A stretch of DNA of 64,000 nucleotides from Streptomyces phaeoluteigriseus (GTDB lineage: Bacteria; Actinomycetota; Actinomycetes; Streptomycetales; Streptomycetaceae), in assembly GCF_001896135.2 (NCBI RefSeq), contig NZ_MPOH02000011.1, positions 391,103-455,102 of the forward strand. Direction: 5' to 3'. This document shows, in pieces, positions 36,736 through 45,415 of the stretch. The notes under the pieces were generated by a model, which did not search any database, was not told the DNA's origin, and was given only the letters and a program-made list of their open reading frames with translations. The first letter of the stretch is position 1. Each line of letters opens with the position of its first letter. Made by a program: the position numbers and the translations under genes.

Positions 36736-36919
36736 GGCCTGTCGTTCGGATCACGCCGCAGACGCGGGGTCCGGCACGCGCATCCGCCGTGTCGTCGTCG
36801 GTTGCCGACGCTCCGCGTCGACGCCCTCCTCCGCCTCGCGGCCGCACGCAGCAGACCCCGCTCACCGGCACTGAACAGCGCTGTCGACCTCCCCTGCGAC
36901 CTGATCCGAACGACAGGCC
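36736..36919. mobile_element. MITE-like element, copy 1, with 17-bp perfect terminal inverted repeats
   Basis: 184 bp bounded by GGCCTGTCGTTCGGATC and its exact reverse complement. The interior encodes nothing. In inverted orientation it closely matches the element at 48219-48401 (for example the shared stretch GTCGTCGGTTGCCGACG). Its right end touches the TGA stop of the CebR-like gene (36920-36922). It is probably a non-autonomous derivative of an IS whose transposase is not in this window. Confidence 0.85.
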
Positions 36920-37975
36920 TCAGGCGGACGCCCGCGTCATCAGTTCCGTGGCCAGGACCACCTGGCGTCGCTCCAGGCCCCGTGACACCGCCGGGCGGCT
37001 GTCCGCGATCTCCGTGAGAAGCAGGTCGAGCATGCGGCGCCCCATCTCCTCGATGGGCTGGCGCACGCTGGTCAGCGGCGGGTCCATGTGGCGGGCTATC
37101 GCCGAGTCGTCGTAGCCGACCAGCGCCACGTCGTCCGGGATACGGCGGCCCGCGTCGCGCAGGGTCTGGCGGGCGCCGGCCGCCATGACGTCGGAGCCGG
37201 CGAACACCGCGTCGAGGGCGGGGCTGCGGGCCAGCAGCTCGCGCATCGCCCGCTGGCCGCCCTCCTCGGTGAAGTCACCCTGCACGATGAGGAGTTCGTC
37301 CACCTCGTGGCCCGCGGCGAGCAGGGCGTCGCGGTAGCCGTCGACGCGCCGCTGGGCGCCGTACACGTCGAGGCGGCCGGTGATGTGGGCGATGTGCCGG
37401 CAGCCGCGGGCCAGCAGGTGCTCGACGGCCGAGCGGGCGCCGCCGTAGTTGTCGGAGTCGACGGACGGGAGCGTCTCCGCGGCGGAGCGGGGGCCGCTGA
37501 TCACGGCCGGGATCTCCAGCTGGGCGATGAGGTCGGGCAGCGGGTCGTCGGCGTGCACGGAGACCAGGAGGACGCCGTCCACGCGGTGGGCGGCCAGGTA
37601 CTGGGCGAGGCGCTGACGCTCCCGGTCGCTGCCCGCGAAGATCAGCAGCAGCTGCATCTCGGTGTCGGCGAGTTCCGCGCCCACTCCGCGCAGGATGTCG
37701 GAGAAGTACGGTTCGGCGAAGAAGCGGGTCTCCGGCTCGGGCACCACGAGGGCGATCGCGTTCGTGCGGTTGGCGGCGAGGGCGCGGGCGGCGGTGTTGG
37801 GGACGTAGCCCAGCTCGGCGACCGCGGCCTCGACGGCGGCGCGGGTGGCGTCGCTGACCCGGGGCGAACCGTTGATCACGCGGGAGACCGTGCCCCGGCC
37901 GACGCCGGCGCGTGCCGCCACCTCTTCGAGGGTCGGCCGGCCACCGCTCCGTCCCCGCGTACCGTGGCTTGCCAT
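36920..37975 (-). CDS. cebR: LacI-family repressor, CebR-like
   Basis: 351 aa. An N-terminal LacI HTH with hinge (TLEEVAARAGVGRGTVSRVI, residues about 15-34; YVPNTAARALAANRTNAIAL) and a periplasmic-binding-protein-type sensor domain. It is divergent from cebEFG-bglC, whose upstream regions contain TGGGAGCGCTCC-type palindromes, the known CebR operator. It should repress cello-oligosaccharide uptake until cellobiose or cellotriose binds. Its stop codon directly abuts a MITE, so its 3' untranslated region is derived from that element. Confidence 0.92.
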   Translation of the reverse strand: MASHGTRGRSGGRPTLEEVAARAGVGRGTVSRVINGSPRVSDATRAAVEAAVAELGYVPNTAARALAANRTNAIALVVPEPETRFFAEPYFSDILRGVGAELADTEMQLLLIFAGSDRERQRLAQYLAAHRVDGVLLVSVHADDPLPDLIAQLEIPAVISGPRSAAETLPSVDSDNYGGARSAVEHLLARGCRHIAHITGRLDVYGAQRRVDGYRDALLAAGHEVDELLIVQGDFTEEGGQRAMRELLARSPALDAVFAGSDVMAAGARQTLRDAGRRIPDDVALVGYDDSAIARHMDPPLTSVRQPIEEMGRRMLDLLLTEIADSRPAVSRGLERRQVVLATELMTRASA

Positions 37976-38311
37976 GGGCCCCGCCTTCCCGCCGTCATCG
38001 TCGCACTGGCCTGGAATCTAACAGTCCTGACCGCTCGCCCCACTGCTCCAGGGGTGGCCGCCCCCGGCCGAAAAGCACCGTCGCGGCGAGTTAGCTAACA
38101 GCCGGATAACTGAACGCATCTCTCCGCGCCCCCACCCTTGACACCCTCGCCGGAACCGACGACTCTTCAACACATCACCTGTGGGAGCGCTCCACGGTAC
38201 CTGACACATACACAACCCGCACGTTCCCCGCCCGAGCCGCAGCTGGAAACTAACGGGCCCAACAACGCAGTTGGCCGGGGGGTCGGCACGTCAGGGCAAC
38301 AGGAGGACGTA
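37976..38311. promoter_or_regulatory. Divergent cebR-cebE promoter region
   Basis: 336 bp without genes. It contains the palindrome GTTAGCTAAC (38090-38099) and the CebR operator at 38182-38195. The latter is about 117 bp before the cebE start, so the cebE transcript has a leader of up to about 100 nt, ending in AGGAGGACGTA. Confidence 0.6.
38182..38195. promoter_or_regulatory. CebR operator upstream of cebE
   Basis: TGGGAGCGCTCCAC matches the CebR consensus TGGGAGCGCTCCCA at 12 of 14 positions. It is in the promoter region of the transporter operon. Confidence 0.82.
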
Positions 38312-39640
38312 ATGCGAGCACGTACCCGAACCTCCCGTCGGGTGGTAGTCCTGGCGACTGTCGCCACGATGGGCACAGGACTGCTGGCCGGCTGTGCCGA
38401 CGACGGCGGCGACAAGGCCTCCGACGGTTCGTCGTCCGGCGGTGGCAAGGGCAAGACCACGATCACCATGGGGCTCTTCGGCACGATGGGCTTCAAGGAG
38501 GCCGGTCTCTACGCCGAGTACGAGAAGCTGAACCCGAACATCAAGATCGCTGAGAACGTGATCGAGCGCAACGAGAACTACTACCCCGCGCTCGTCAACC
38601 ACCTGACCACCAACAGCGGTCTCCAGGACGTCCAGGCCGTCGAGGTCGCCAACATCGCCGAGGTCGTCGCCACCCAGGGCGCGAAGCTCCAGGACCTGTC
38701 CAAGGTCTCGGGCGTGGAGAAGGGCAACTGGCTGGACTGGAAGTGGTCACAGGCCACGACCAAGGACAGCAAGACCGTCGGTCTCGGCACCGACGTCGGC
38801 CCGATGGCTCTCTGCTACCGCACGGACCTCTTCCAGCAGGCCGGTCTGCCGACCGACCCGGCGGAGGTCGGCAAGCTGTGGGCGGGCGACTGGAACAAGT
38901 TCATCTCGGTCGGCGAGCAGTACAAGAAGAAGGCTCCCAAGGGCACCTTCTTCATGGACTCCCCCGGCGGCCTGCTGAACGCCGTTCTCAGCAGTGAGAA
39001 GGAGAAGTTCTACGACTCCTCCGGCGAGGTCATCTACAAGTCGAACCCGGCCGTCAAGGCGGCTTTCGACCTGACCGCGAAGGCCGCCGAGCAGGGCCTC
39101 GTGCAGGCGCAGACGCAGTTCCAGCCGGCCTGGGACACCACGATCGCGAACAGCAAGTTCGCGACGGTGGCCTGCCCGCCGTGGATGCTCGGCACCCTCA
39201 AGGGCAAGTCGAAGCCGGAGTCCCTCGGCAAGTGGGCCGTCGCGGTCGCCCCGAAGTCCGGCAACTGGGGCGGCTCCTTCCTGGCCGTGCCCTCCAGCGG
39301 CAAGAACGTGAAGGAAGCCGAGAAGCTGGTCGCCTGGCTGACCGCGCCCGAGCAGCAGGCCAAGCTGTTCAAGGTGCAGGGCTCCTTCCCGAGCACGCCG
39401 AGCGCGTACACCATGCCCGAGGTGACCGGCGCCAAGAACGAGATGACCGGTGACCTCAACATCGGCACCATCTTCGCCGAGGCCGCGAAGGCCGCGCCGG
39501 TCCAGGTGATCGGCCCGAAGGACCAGATCATCCAGCAGGGTCTGACCGACAACGGCGTGATCCTGGTGACGAAGGGCAAGTCGCCTGAGGAGGCCTGGAA
39601 GACGGCGACCAAGACCATCGACAACAACCTGGACAAGTGA
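38312..39640 (+). CDS. cebE: Cello-oligosaccharide ABC transporter substrate-binding lipoprotein
   Basis: 442 aa from ATG 38312 with AGGAGG upstream. Lipoprotein signal peptide (RRVVVLATVATMGTGLLAGC, lipobox Cys about 28), then a Gly/Ser linker and a family 1 extracellular solute-binding fold. Rare for Streptomyces proteins, it is Lys-rich, as is usual for abundant secreted binding proteins. It binds cellobiose/cellotriose and delivers them to CebFG; ATP would be supplied by MsiK encoded elsewhere. It is the first gene of cebEFG. Confidence 0.93.
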   Translation: MRARTRTSRRVVVLATVATMGTGLLAGCADDGGDKASDGSSSGGGKGKTTITMGLFGTMGFKEAGLYAEYEKLNPNIKIAENVIERNENYYPALVNHLTTNSGLQDVQAVEVANIAEVVATQGAKLQDLSKVSGVEKGNWLDWKWSQATTKDSKTVGLGTDVGPMALCYRTDLFQQAGLPTDPAEVGKLWAGDWNKFISVGEQYKKKAPKGTFFMDSPGGLLNAVLSSEKEKFYDSSGEVIYKSNPAVKAAFDLTAKAAEQGLVQAQTQFQPAWDTTIANSKFATVACPPWMLGTLKGKSKPESLGKWAVAVAPKSGNWGGSFLAVPSSGKNVKEAEKLVAWLTAPEQQAKLFKVQGSFPSTPSAYTMPEVTGAKNEMTGDLNIGTIFAEAAKAAPVQVIGPKDQIIQQGLTDNGVILVTKGKSPEEAWKTATKTIDNNLDK

Positions 39641-39645
39641 CCCGT

Positions 39646-40650
39646 ATGGCCACCCACGACACCGCCGCGCCCCCCGCCAAGGAGGGGGGCGCGGCCCCGG
39701 GCCGACCGCCCGCCGGCCCCACGGGGGCGGAACGGCGTCGGGCCCGGCTCTCCCGCCGCTGGCAGCGGGACATGCGCTGGAGCCCGTACGCCTTCGTCTC
39801 ACCGTTCTTCCTGCTGTTCCTGGCGTTCGGCCTCTTCCCGCTGATCTACACCGGCTGGGCCTCGCTGCACCAGGTGGAGATGACCGCACCCACCGACATG
39901 CACTGGGTCGGACTGCGCAACTACACGCGGATCTTCGACGACGACTTCTTCTGGAACGCGGCGAAGAACACGCTGACGATCGGCATCATCTCGACGGTGC
40001 CGCAGCTGCTGATGGCGATGGGCCTCGCCCACATCCTCAACTACAAGCTGCGCGCCTCGACCTTCTACCGGGTCGCGATGCTCGCCCCGTACGCGACGTC
40101 CATCGCGGCCGCCTCGCTCGTCTTCGTGCTGCTGTTCGGGCGCGACTACGGCATGATCAACTGGGCGCTGGACTTCGTCGGGATCGGTCCGATCGACTGG
40201 CAGAGCGACAAGTGGCCCTCGCAGATCGCGGTGTCCACGATCGTCATCTGGCGCTGGACCGGCTACAACGCGCTGATCTACCTGGCGGCGATGCAGGCGA
40301 TCCCGCAGGACCTGTACGAGTCGGCGGCGCTGGACGGCGCGAGCCGCTGGAAGCAGTTCATCCACGTGACGCTGCCGTCGCTGCGCCCGACCATCCTGTT
40401 CACCGTCGTCGTCTCGACGATCGGCGCGACCCAGGTGTTCGGCGAGCCGCTGCTGTTCGACGCCAACAAGGGGGCGTCGGGCGGTTCCGAGCACCAGTTC
40501 CAGACCCTGGGTCTGTACCTGTACGAGCAGGGCTGGGTCAACCAGCACCTGGGCCGTGCCTCCGCGATCGCCTGGACCATGTTCCTGATCCTGATCGTGG
40601 TCGGCATCGTCAACTACGTCATCTCGCGCCGGCTGCGCGCCAGTAGTTAG
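39646..40650 (+). CDS. cebF: Cello-oligosaccharide ABC transporter permease 1
   Basis: 334 aa. A polar N-terminal tail, then six membrane segments of the MalF type. The EAA loop is YESAALDGASRWKQFIHVTLPSLRP (given in parts: YESAALDGASRWK, then FIHVTLPSLRP), about residues 225-250. It pairs with CebG. It starts 5 bp after cebE (ATG 39646; GTG 39637 overlapping the cebE stop is an alternative). Confidence 0.93.
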   Translation: MATHDTAAPPAKEGGAAPGRPPAGPTGAERRRARLSRRWQRDMRWSPYAFVSPFFLLFLAFGLFPLIYTGWASLHQVEMTAPTDMHWVGLRNYTRIFDDDFFWNAAKNTLTIGIISTVPQLLMAMGLAHILNYKLRASTFYRVAMLAPYATSIAAASLVFVLLFGRDYGMINWALDFVGIGPIDWQSDKWPSQIAVSTIVIWRWTGYNALIYLAAMQAIPQDLYESAALDGASRWKQFIHVTLPSLRPTILFTVVVSTIGATQVFGEPLLFDANKGASGGSEHQFQTLGLYLYEQGWVNQHLGRASAIAWTMFLILIVVGIVNYVISRRLRASS

Positions 40651-40660
40651 GAGTACGGCC

Positions 40661-41581
40661 GTGACGACGACGACTTCCATGACACCGCCCTCATCTCCGC
40701 CGGATACGACTGTGAAGAAGCCCGGCCGTATGCGGCGGCCCAAATCGGCGCGGGCCGGCGGGCAGATGCACGCGGGGCCGATCGCGTACGTGATCCTGGC
40801 CCTGTTCACCATCGGCTCGCTGTTCCCGCTGGTGTGGACGGCGATCGCCGCCTCCCGCGACAACAACCGGCTGGCGCAGACACCGCCGCCGTTCTGGTTC
40901 GGCGGGAACCTTCTGGACAACCTGGACATCGCCTGGAACGACGCCAACCTCGGCGAGGCGTTCTTCAACACCACGATCGTGGCGGGCACCTCGGCGGCGA
41001 CCGTCGTGTTCCTGTCCACGATCGCCGGGTTCGCCTTCGCCAAGCTGAAGTTCCGGGGCCGGGGCGCGATGATGCTGATCGTGATCGGCACGATGATGGT
41101 GCCGCCGCAGCTCAGCGTGATCCCGCTGTACATGATGGTCGCCAAGCTGGAGTGGACCGACCAGCTCCAGGCGGTGATCCTGCCGTCGCTGGTCAGCGCG
41201 TTCGGTGTGTTCTTCATGCGGCAGTACCTGATCCAGGCGCTGCCGGACGAGATCATCGAGGCGGCCCGGGTGGACGGCGCCAGCAGTTGGCGCGTGGTGT
41301 GGCACGTGGTGTTCCCCGCGGCGCGCCCCGCGATGGCGGTGCTCGGCATGCTGATGTTCGTGCAGACCTGGAACGACTTCCTGTGGCCCTTCCTGGTGCT
41401 GAGCCAGACCGGAAACCCGACCGTGCAGGTCGCGGTCGCGGGCCTCGGCCGCGGGTACACCCCCGACCAGTCCCTGATCATGGCGGGCGCCCTGCTGGGC
41501 ACACTGCCGCTGCTCCTGGTCTTCGCGATCTTCGGCAAGCAGATCGTGGGCGGCATCATGCAGGGCGCGGTGAAGGGCTGA
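40661..41581 (+). CDS. cebG: Cello-oligosaccharide ABC transporter permease 2
   Basis: 306 aa. MalG-type permease with six membrane segments and the EAA loop IIEAARVDGASSWRVVWHVV (about residues 198-217). It starts with GTG, 10 bp after cebF, preceded by TAGGAG. It is the last transporter gene. A 728-bp repeat-rich gap separates it from bglC. Confidence 0.93.
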   Translation: MTTTTSMTPPSSPPDTTVKKPGRMRRPKSARAGGQMHAGPIAYVILALFTIGSLFPLVWTAIAASRDNNRLAQTPPPFWFGGNLLDNLDIAWNDANLGEAFFNTTIVAGTSAATVVFLSTIAGFAFAKLKFRGRGAMMLIVIGTMMVPPQLSVIPLYMMVAKLEWTDQLQAVILPSLVSAFGVFFMRQYLIQALPDEIIEAARVDGASSWRVVWHVVFPAARPAMAVLGMLMFVQTWNDFLWPFLVLSQTGNPTVQVAVAGLGRGYTPDQSLIMAGALLGTLPLLLVFAIFGKQIVGGIMQGAVKG

Positions 41582-41647
41582 TGGGGCGCTCGGCGGGGGT
41601 GGTGGGCGGGAGTGTCGGCCTTGCACGGTCCGGTGCGCTCGCTGATT

Positions 41648-41783
41648 CCGGTGGGCCAGGCAGTGCGGGTGACCTCCGACGGTCCGGTGGGGCTGGTGGG
41701 CCTGACGGCGTTGCCGGCCTCCTCGAGACCGGTGGGCCAGGCAACGCCAGTGACCTCCGACGGTCCGGAGGGGCCGGTGGGCC
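41648..41783. repeat. Pair of 55-bp direct repeats downstream of cebG
   Basis: 41648-41702 and 41729-41783 are near-identical 55-bp copies, both beginning CCGGTGGGCCAGGCA and containing GTGACCTCCGACGGTCCGG, 81 bp apart. The sequence is non-coding and unrelated to the flanking genes. Confidence 0.75.
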
Positions 41784-41799
41784 GTGTGAGGGTCGCGCC

Positions 41800-42215
41800 C
41801 CGGGCGGGGTGGACGCCCTCGCCGGTGACTGTGATCGCGCGGGGGCGACAGCTCCGTCGGTGGCCGCCTCCGGGTGGGGTTACGCCTCCGCCGGGTCCAG
41901 GGTCCGCAGCGGGCTGAGACCCTCGCGGGGCCGACGCCCGGGCGGGGTTGCGACCCTCGCCGGTCGCAGGTCCGGGCGGGACTGACACTTCCGCCATTCC
42001 GACGTCCGCCGCGGGACCCACACCCCCGCCAGTTCCCACCTCCGTGCGGGACCCACACCCCGCCGGTCACCACCTCCGTGCAGGGCTGAGAATCCGCAGG
42101 TCCAGGATCCGTGGGACCGATACCCCGCCGGCCCAGCGTCCGCGCAGGGCTGACAACCCCGTCCGGCCCAGTGTCCGTGCGGGGGTGACACCCCCGCCGA
42201 TGCCGCGTCCGACGG
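41800..42215. repeat. Degenerate tandem array of about 36-bp hairpin-forming units between cebG and bglC
   Basis: About ten imperfect units share the pattern TCCG-GCGGG-CTGACAC-CCGCC followed by GG/CC spacers. Many are self-complementary; the clearest is GCGGGGGTG-A-CACCCCCGC at 42179-42197. No open frame with normal codon use is seen. The array fills most of the 728-bp cebG-bglC gap. Confidence 0.65.
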
Positions 42216-42296
42216 GGGCCGGGTCACCGCCGCCCCGGCCCCCTCCGTACCTCTTCCCCATCCTTCGTCGGTCTCGACGACCTCGACGACCACTCA

Positions 42297-42310
42297 TGGG
42301 AGCGCTTCCA
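42297..42310. promoter_or_regulatory. CebR operator overlapping the bglC start codon
   Basis: TGGGAGCGCTTCCA matches the CebR consensus at 13 of 14 positions, and its last base is the A of the bglC ATG. Repressor bound here would sit on the start of the gene, so bglC either has a very short leader or is blocked as a roadblock to read-through from cebG. Confidence 0.88.
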
Positions 42311-43746
42311 TGCCTGAGTCCGCACAGACGGCCAACCCTGTGACCTTTCCTCCCGCCTTCCTCTGGGGTGCGGCGACATCCGCGTACCAGATCGAGGGGG
42401 CGGTGCGGGAGGACGGCCGCACGCCCTCCATCTGGGACACCTTCAGCCATACGCCCGGCAAGACCGCCGGTGGCGAAACGGGTGACATCGCTGTCGACCA
42501 CTACCACCGCTACCGCGACGACGTCGCGCTGATGGCCGAGCTGGGCCTGACCGCGTACCGCTTCTCCATCTCCTGGTCGCGGGTCCAGCCGACCGGCCGC
42601 GGCCCGGCGGTCCAGGTGGGGCTGGACTTCTACCGCCGCCTGGTCGACGAGCTGCTGGCGAAGGGCATCAAGCCTGCCATCACCCTCTACCACTGGGACC
42701 TCCCGCAGGAGCTGGAGGACGCGGGCGGCTGGCCGGAGCGGGACACCGCGTACCGCTTCGCCGAGTACGCGCAGATCGTCGGCGAGGCCCTCGGCGACCG
42801 CGTGGAGCAGTGGATCACGCTCAACGAGCCGTGGTGCAGCGCCTTCCTGGGGTACGGCTCCGGAGTGCACGCCCCCGGCCGCACCGACCCGGCGGCGTCG
42901 CTGAAGGCCGCGCACCACCTCAACCTGGCGCACGGCCTGGGCACCACCGCCCTGCGTTCGGTGATGCCGACCCGCAACTCGGTGGCGATCAGCCTCAACT
43001 CCTCGGTCGTCAGGCCCCTTTCGCAGACCCCGGGAGACCTGGCGGCCGTCCGCAAGATCGACGACCTGGCCAACGGCGTCTTCCACGGTCCGATCCTGCG
43101 CGGCGCGTACCCCGAGACGCTCCTCACCGCGACCTCCAAGGTCACCGACTGGTCGTACGTCCTCGACGGCGATCTGCGCGCCATCCACCAGCCGTTGGAC
43201 GCGCTGGGCCTCAACTACTACACGCCCACCCTGGTCTCGGCGGCGGACGCCGACCCGACGGCACCGCGGGCGGACGGCCACGGCGCCAGCGACCACTCCC
43301 CGTGGCCGGGCGCGGAGGACGTCGCCTTCCACCAGACGCCGGGCGAGCGCACCGAGATGGGCTGGACGATCGACCCGACGGGCCTGCACGACCTGATCAT
43401 GCGGTACACGAAGGAGGCCCCGGGCCTGCCGCTGTACATCACCGAGAACGGCGCGGCCTACGACGACAAGCCCGACTCCGACGGCCGCGTGCACGACCCG
43501 GAGCGGATCGCCTACCTGCACGGCCACCTCCGGGCCGTGCGCCGTGCCATCGCGGAGGGCGCGGACATCCGCGGCTACTACCTGTGGTCGCTGATGGACA
43601 ACTTCGAGTGGGCGTACGGCTACGAGAAGCGGTTCGGCGCGGTGTACGTGGACTACGCGACCCTCGCCCGCACTCCGAAGTCGAGCGCCCTCTGGTACAG
43701 CCAGGCGGCCCGCACGGGAACCCTCCCGGCGCTGGAAACCGCCTGA
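42310..43746 (+). CDS. bglC: Beta-glucosidase, glycoside hydrolase family 1
   Basis: 478 aa, full-length GH1. N-terminal [19 protein letters not shown], acid/base Glu in TLNEPWC (about residue 178) and nucleophile Glu in [11 protein letters not shown] (about residue 379). No signal peptide, so it hydrolyses imported cellobiose and cello-oligosaccharides to glucose in the cytoplasm. It is the metabolic end of the CebR regulon. The ATG lies inside the CebR operator, and no clear ribosome site is visible upstream. Confidence 0.95.
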   Translation: MPESAQTANPVTFPPAFLWGAATSAYQIEGAVREDGRTPSIWDTFSHTPGKTAGGETGDIAVDHYHRYRDDVALMAELGLTAYRFSISWSRVQPTGRGPAVQVGLDFYRRLVDELLAKGIKPAITLYHWDLPQELEDAGGWPERDTAYRFAEYAQIVGEALGDRVEQWITLNEPWCSAFLGYGSGVHAPGRTDPAASLKAAHHLNLAHGLGTTALRSVMPTRNSVAISLNSSVVRPLSQTPGDLAAVRKIDDLANGVFHGPILRGAYPETLLTATSKVTDWSYVLDGDLRAIHQPLDALGLNYYTPTLVSAADADPTAPRADGHGASDHSPWPGAEDVAFHQTPGERTEMGWTIDPTGLHDLIMRYTKEAPGLPLYITENGAAYDDKPDSDGRVHDPERIAYLHGHLRAVRRAIAEGADIRGYYLWSLMDNFEWAYGYEKRFGAVYVDYATLARTPKSSALWYSQAARTGTLPALETA

Positions 43747-43796
43747 CCGATAGACCCCCGGGGTGGGGATCCCGGGAGAACGGGGGAACAGGGGAA

Positions 43797-43831
43797 GGGG
43801 CGCGGCACGCCGTGGGGGCGTGCCGCGCCCC
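43797..43831. terminator. Bidirectional terminator between bglC and chitinase
   Basis: A 15-bp perfect stem (GGGGCGCGGCACGCC / GGCGTGCCGCGCCCC) with a 5-nt loop lies between two convergent genes and can end both transcripts. Confidence 0.9.
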
Positions 43832-43853
43832 GCCCTGTGGGGGGAGGCGGTGG

Positions 43854-45305
43854 TCAGCGGCCGGCGGCGAACGCCTTCGTGAACGCGTTCGGGGCCTGGG
43901 TGATGGAGCTGCACGTCGCGTCCGCGGTGTTCTTCGGGGACGGGCACTGCTTGTCGCGGGTCGCGGACCACATGGAGAGCCAGCCGAGCCCCCTGGCCTT
44001 GGCGAAGGCGGCCAGCTGGGTGGCGTCCTCGACCGTGAAGATCTCGGAGGCGACGTCGTTCACACCGATCATCGGGGTGACGGCGACGGTCTTCCAGGCG
44101 GCGGTGTCGGAGAGGGCCAGCACGCTCTTGATCTGGGCCTGGGTGGCGGTGGCCGCCTGCTCGGCGTAGGTGCCCATGTCGCCGCTGTAGGCGGGGCCGT
44201 AGTCCATGGCCATGATGTTGACGGTGGTGATCCTGACGCCGTTGGCCTTGGCATCGGCCAGCAGGTTCACGCCGTCCTGGGTGAGGCCCTCGGGCATGAC
44301 GGGGAGGGTGAAGGAGACGTCCAGGCCGGGGTGCTGCCGCTGGAGCGTGGCGATGGCCTGGGCGCGGCGGGTGTTGGCGGCCGTGTTCGGCAGTGCGCCG
44401 CCCTCGACGTCGAAGTCGACCTTGGTGAGCCGGTAGGCGTCCACGACCTTTCCGTAGGCGGCGGCCAGCGCGTCGGCCGAGGCGCAGGTGGTGCCGAGTT
44501 CGGAGCCGGCCGCGCCGCCGAAGGAGACACGGACGTCGCCGCCCCGGGCGCGCAGGGCGCCTATCTGGGCGGCCACGGCGTCGCTCGCGAGGTCGGTGAC
44601 GCCGCCCCACTTGGGCGTGCAGCCGCCGCCGTCGGTGACGAAGGCGAGGTTGTAGTCCTTCACACCGGTCGCCGTCGCGGCGGCGAGGAGGTCGAAGGCG
44701 GGGAAGAGGGAGGTGTCGACGTAGGGGGCGAAGGCGGCGGAGGTGGGGGTGCCGGAGCCGGGGGTCCCCGAGGGTGAGGGGGAGGCGGTGGCCGTCCGGC
44801 TCGGGGTCGCGGTGGCCGTCGGGGTCGGGGAGGGGGGCGCGGTCCCGGTCGGGCGTCCACTCGGTTCGGGAGTCGCGCCGCCGTCCCCCGCACAGGTGGC
44901 CTCGTCGATGAGACAACCGGCCGGGTCCGCGGTGCCGTCGACGACGAAACCGACGGTGACGGACTCACCGGCGGCCAGGCCGTCCCGGTCCCACGCGGGC
45001 GGCTTCACCGTGATGTGCTGTCCGCTGACGCTGGACTCGGCGTTCCACAGCGAGCTGAGCTTCGACCCGGCCGGCAGGTCGAACTCCAGCGTCCAGTCGG
45101 TCTTCGCCCCGCCGCTGTTGTTCGTGACGACGTACTGCGCGGTGTACCCGGTCGACCAGTCGCTGGTCCTGGTGTACGCGGCTCCGATCCCGGCAGCCTG
45201 CGCGGTGCCGGTGAGGAACACGGCGCCACCACCCACGGCCGCCGCGGCGACCACGCTCCCGATCAGCTTGGTCCTGGTTCTGACGGTGCGCCGGTGGGTG
45301 CTCAT
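43854..45305 (-). CDS. Secreted GH18 chitinase with N-terminal CBM2-like carbohydrate-binding module
   Basis: 483 aa from ATG 45305. Signal peptide (KLIGSVVAAAAVGGGAVFLTGTAQA split: hydrophobic core about residues 15-38), then a CBM2-like module (YTRTSDWSTGYTAQYVVTNN; about residues 40-130), a Pro/Thr/Ser linker and a GH18 barrel with the DxxDxDxE catalytic motif as KVDFDVEGG. It should degrade chitin extracellularly. It belongs to the short bacterial GH18 group seen in Streptomyces. The two-component genes upstream point the same way, 110 bp away, but no DasR-type site is seen. Confidence 0.93.
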   Translation of the reverse strand: MSTHRRTVRTRTKLIGSVVAAAAVGGGAVFLTGTAQAAGIGAAYTRTSDWSTGYTAQYVVTNNSGGAKTDWTLEFDLPAGSKLSSLWNAESSVSGQHITVKPPAWDRDGLAAGESVTVGFVVDGTADPAGCLIDEATCAGDGGATPEPSGRPTGTAPPSPTPTATATPSRTATASPSPSGTPGSGTPTSAAFAPYVDTSLFPAFDLLAAATATGVKDYNLAFVTDGGGCTPKWGGVTDLASDAVAAQIGALRARGGDVRVSFGGAAGSELGTTCASADALAAAYGKVVDAYRLTKVDFDVEGGALPNTAANTRRAQAIATLQRQHPGLDVSFTLPVMPEGLTQDGVNLLADAKANGVRITTVNIMAMDYGPAYSGDMGTYAEQAATATQAQIKSVLALSDTAAWKTVAVTPMIGVNDVASEIFTVEDATQLAAFAKARGLGWLSMWSATRDKQCPSPKNTADATCSSITQAPNAFTKAFAAGR

Positions 45306-45415
45306 CACGTGCCCTGCCTTCACTGCTCACGGGGGTGGGGTGCGGCAGCACGCTAGCGGTCACGAATCGGGCAAACCGCCTGACAGGGACGGGTGTTGCG
45401 GATCTTAGGGCGCGC

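Noticed and set aside
37976..38311. Small genes on either strand in the cebR-cebE gap
   Set aside because: Open frames here extend from neighbouring shadow frames and overlap the CebR operator; none has a plausible start.
41800..42215. CRISPR array
   Set aside because: Period about 36 bp, but there are no constant repeats separated by unique spacers; units diverge along their whole length and no cas genes are adjacent.
43854..45305. DasR (dre) site controlling the chitinase gene
   Set aside because: I looked for an ACTGGTCTAGACCACT-like palindrome in 45306-45415 and found none.
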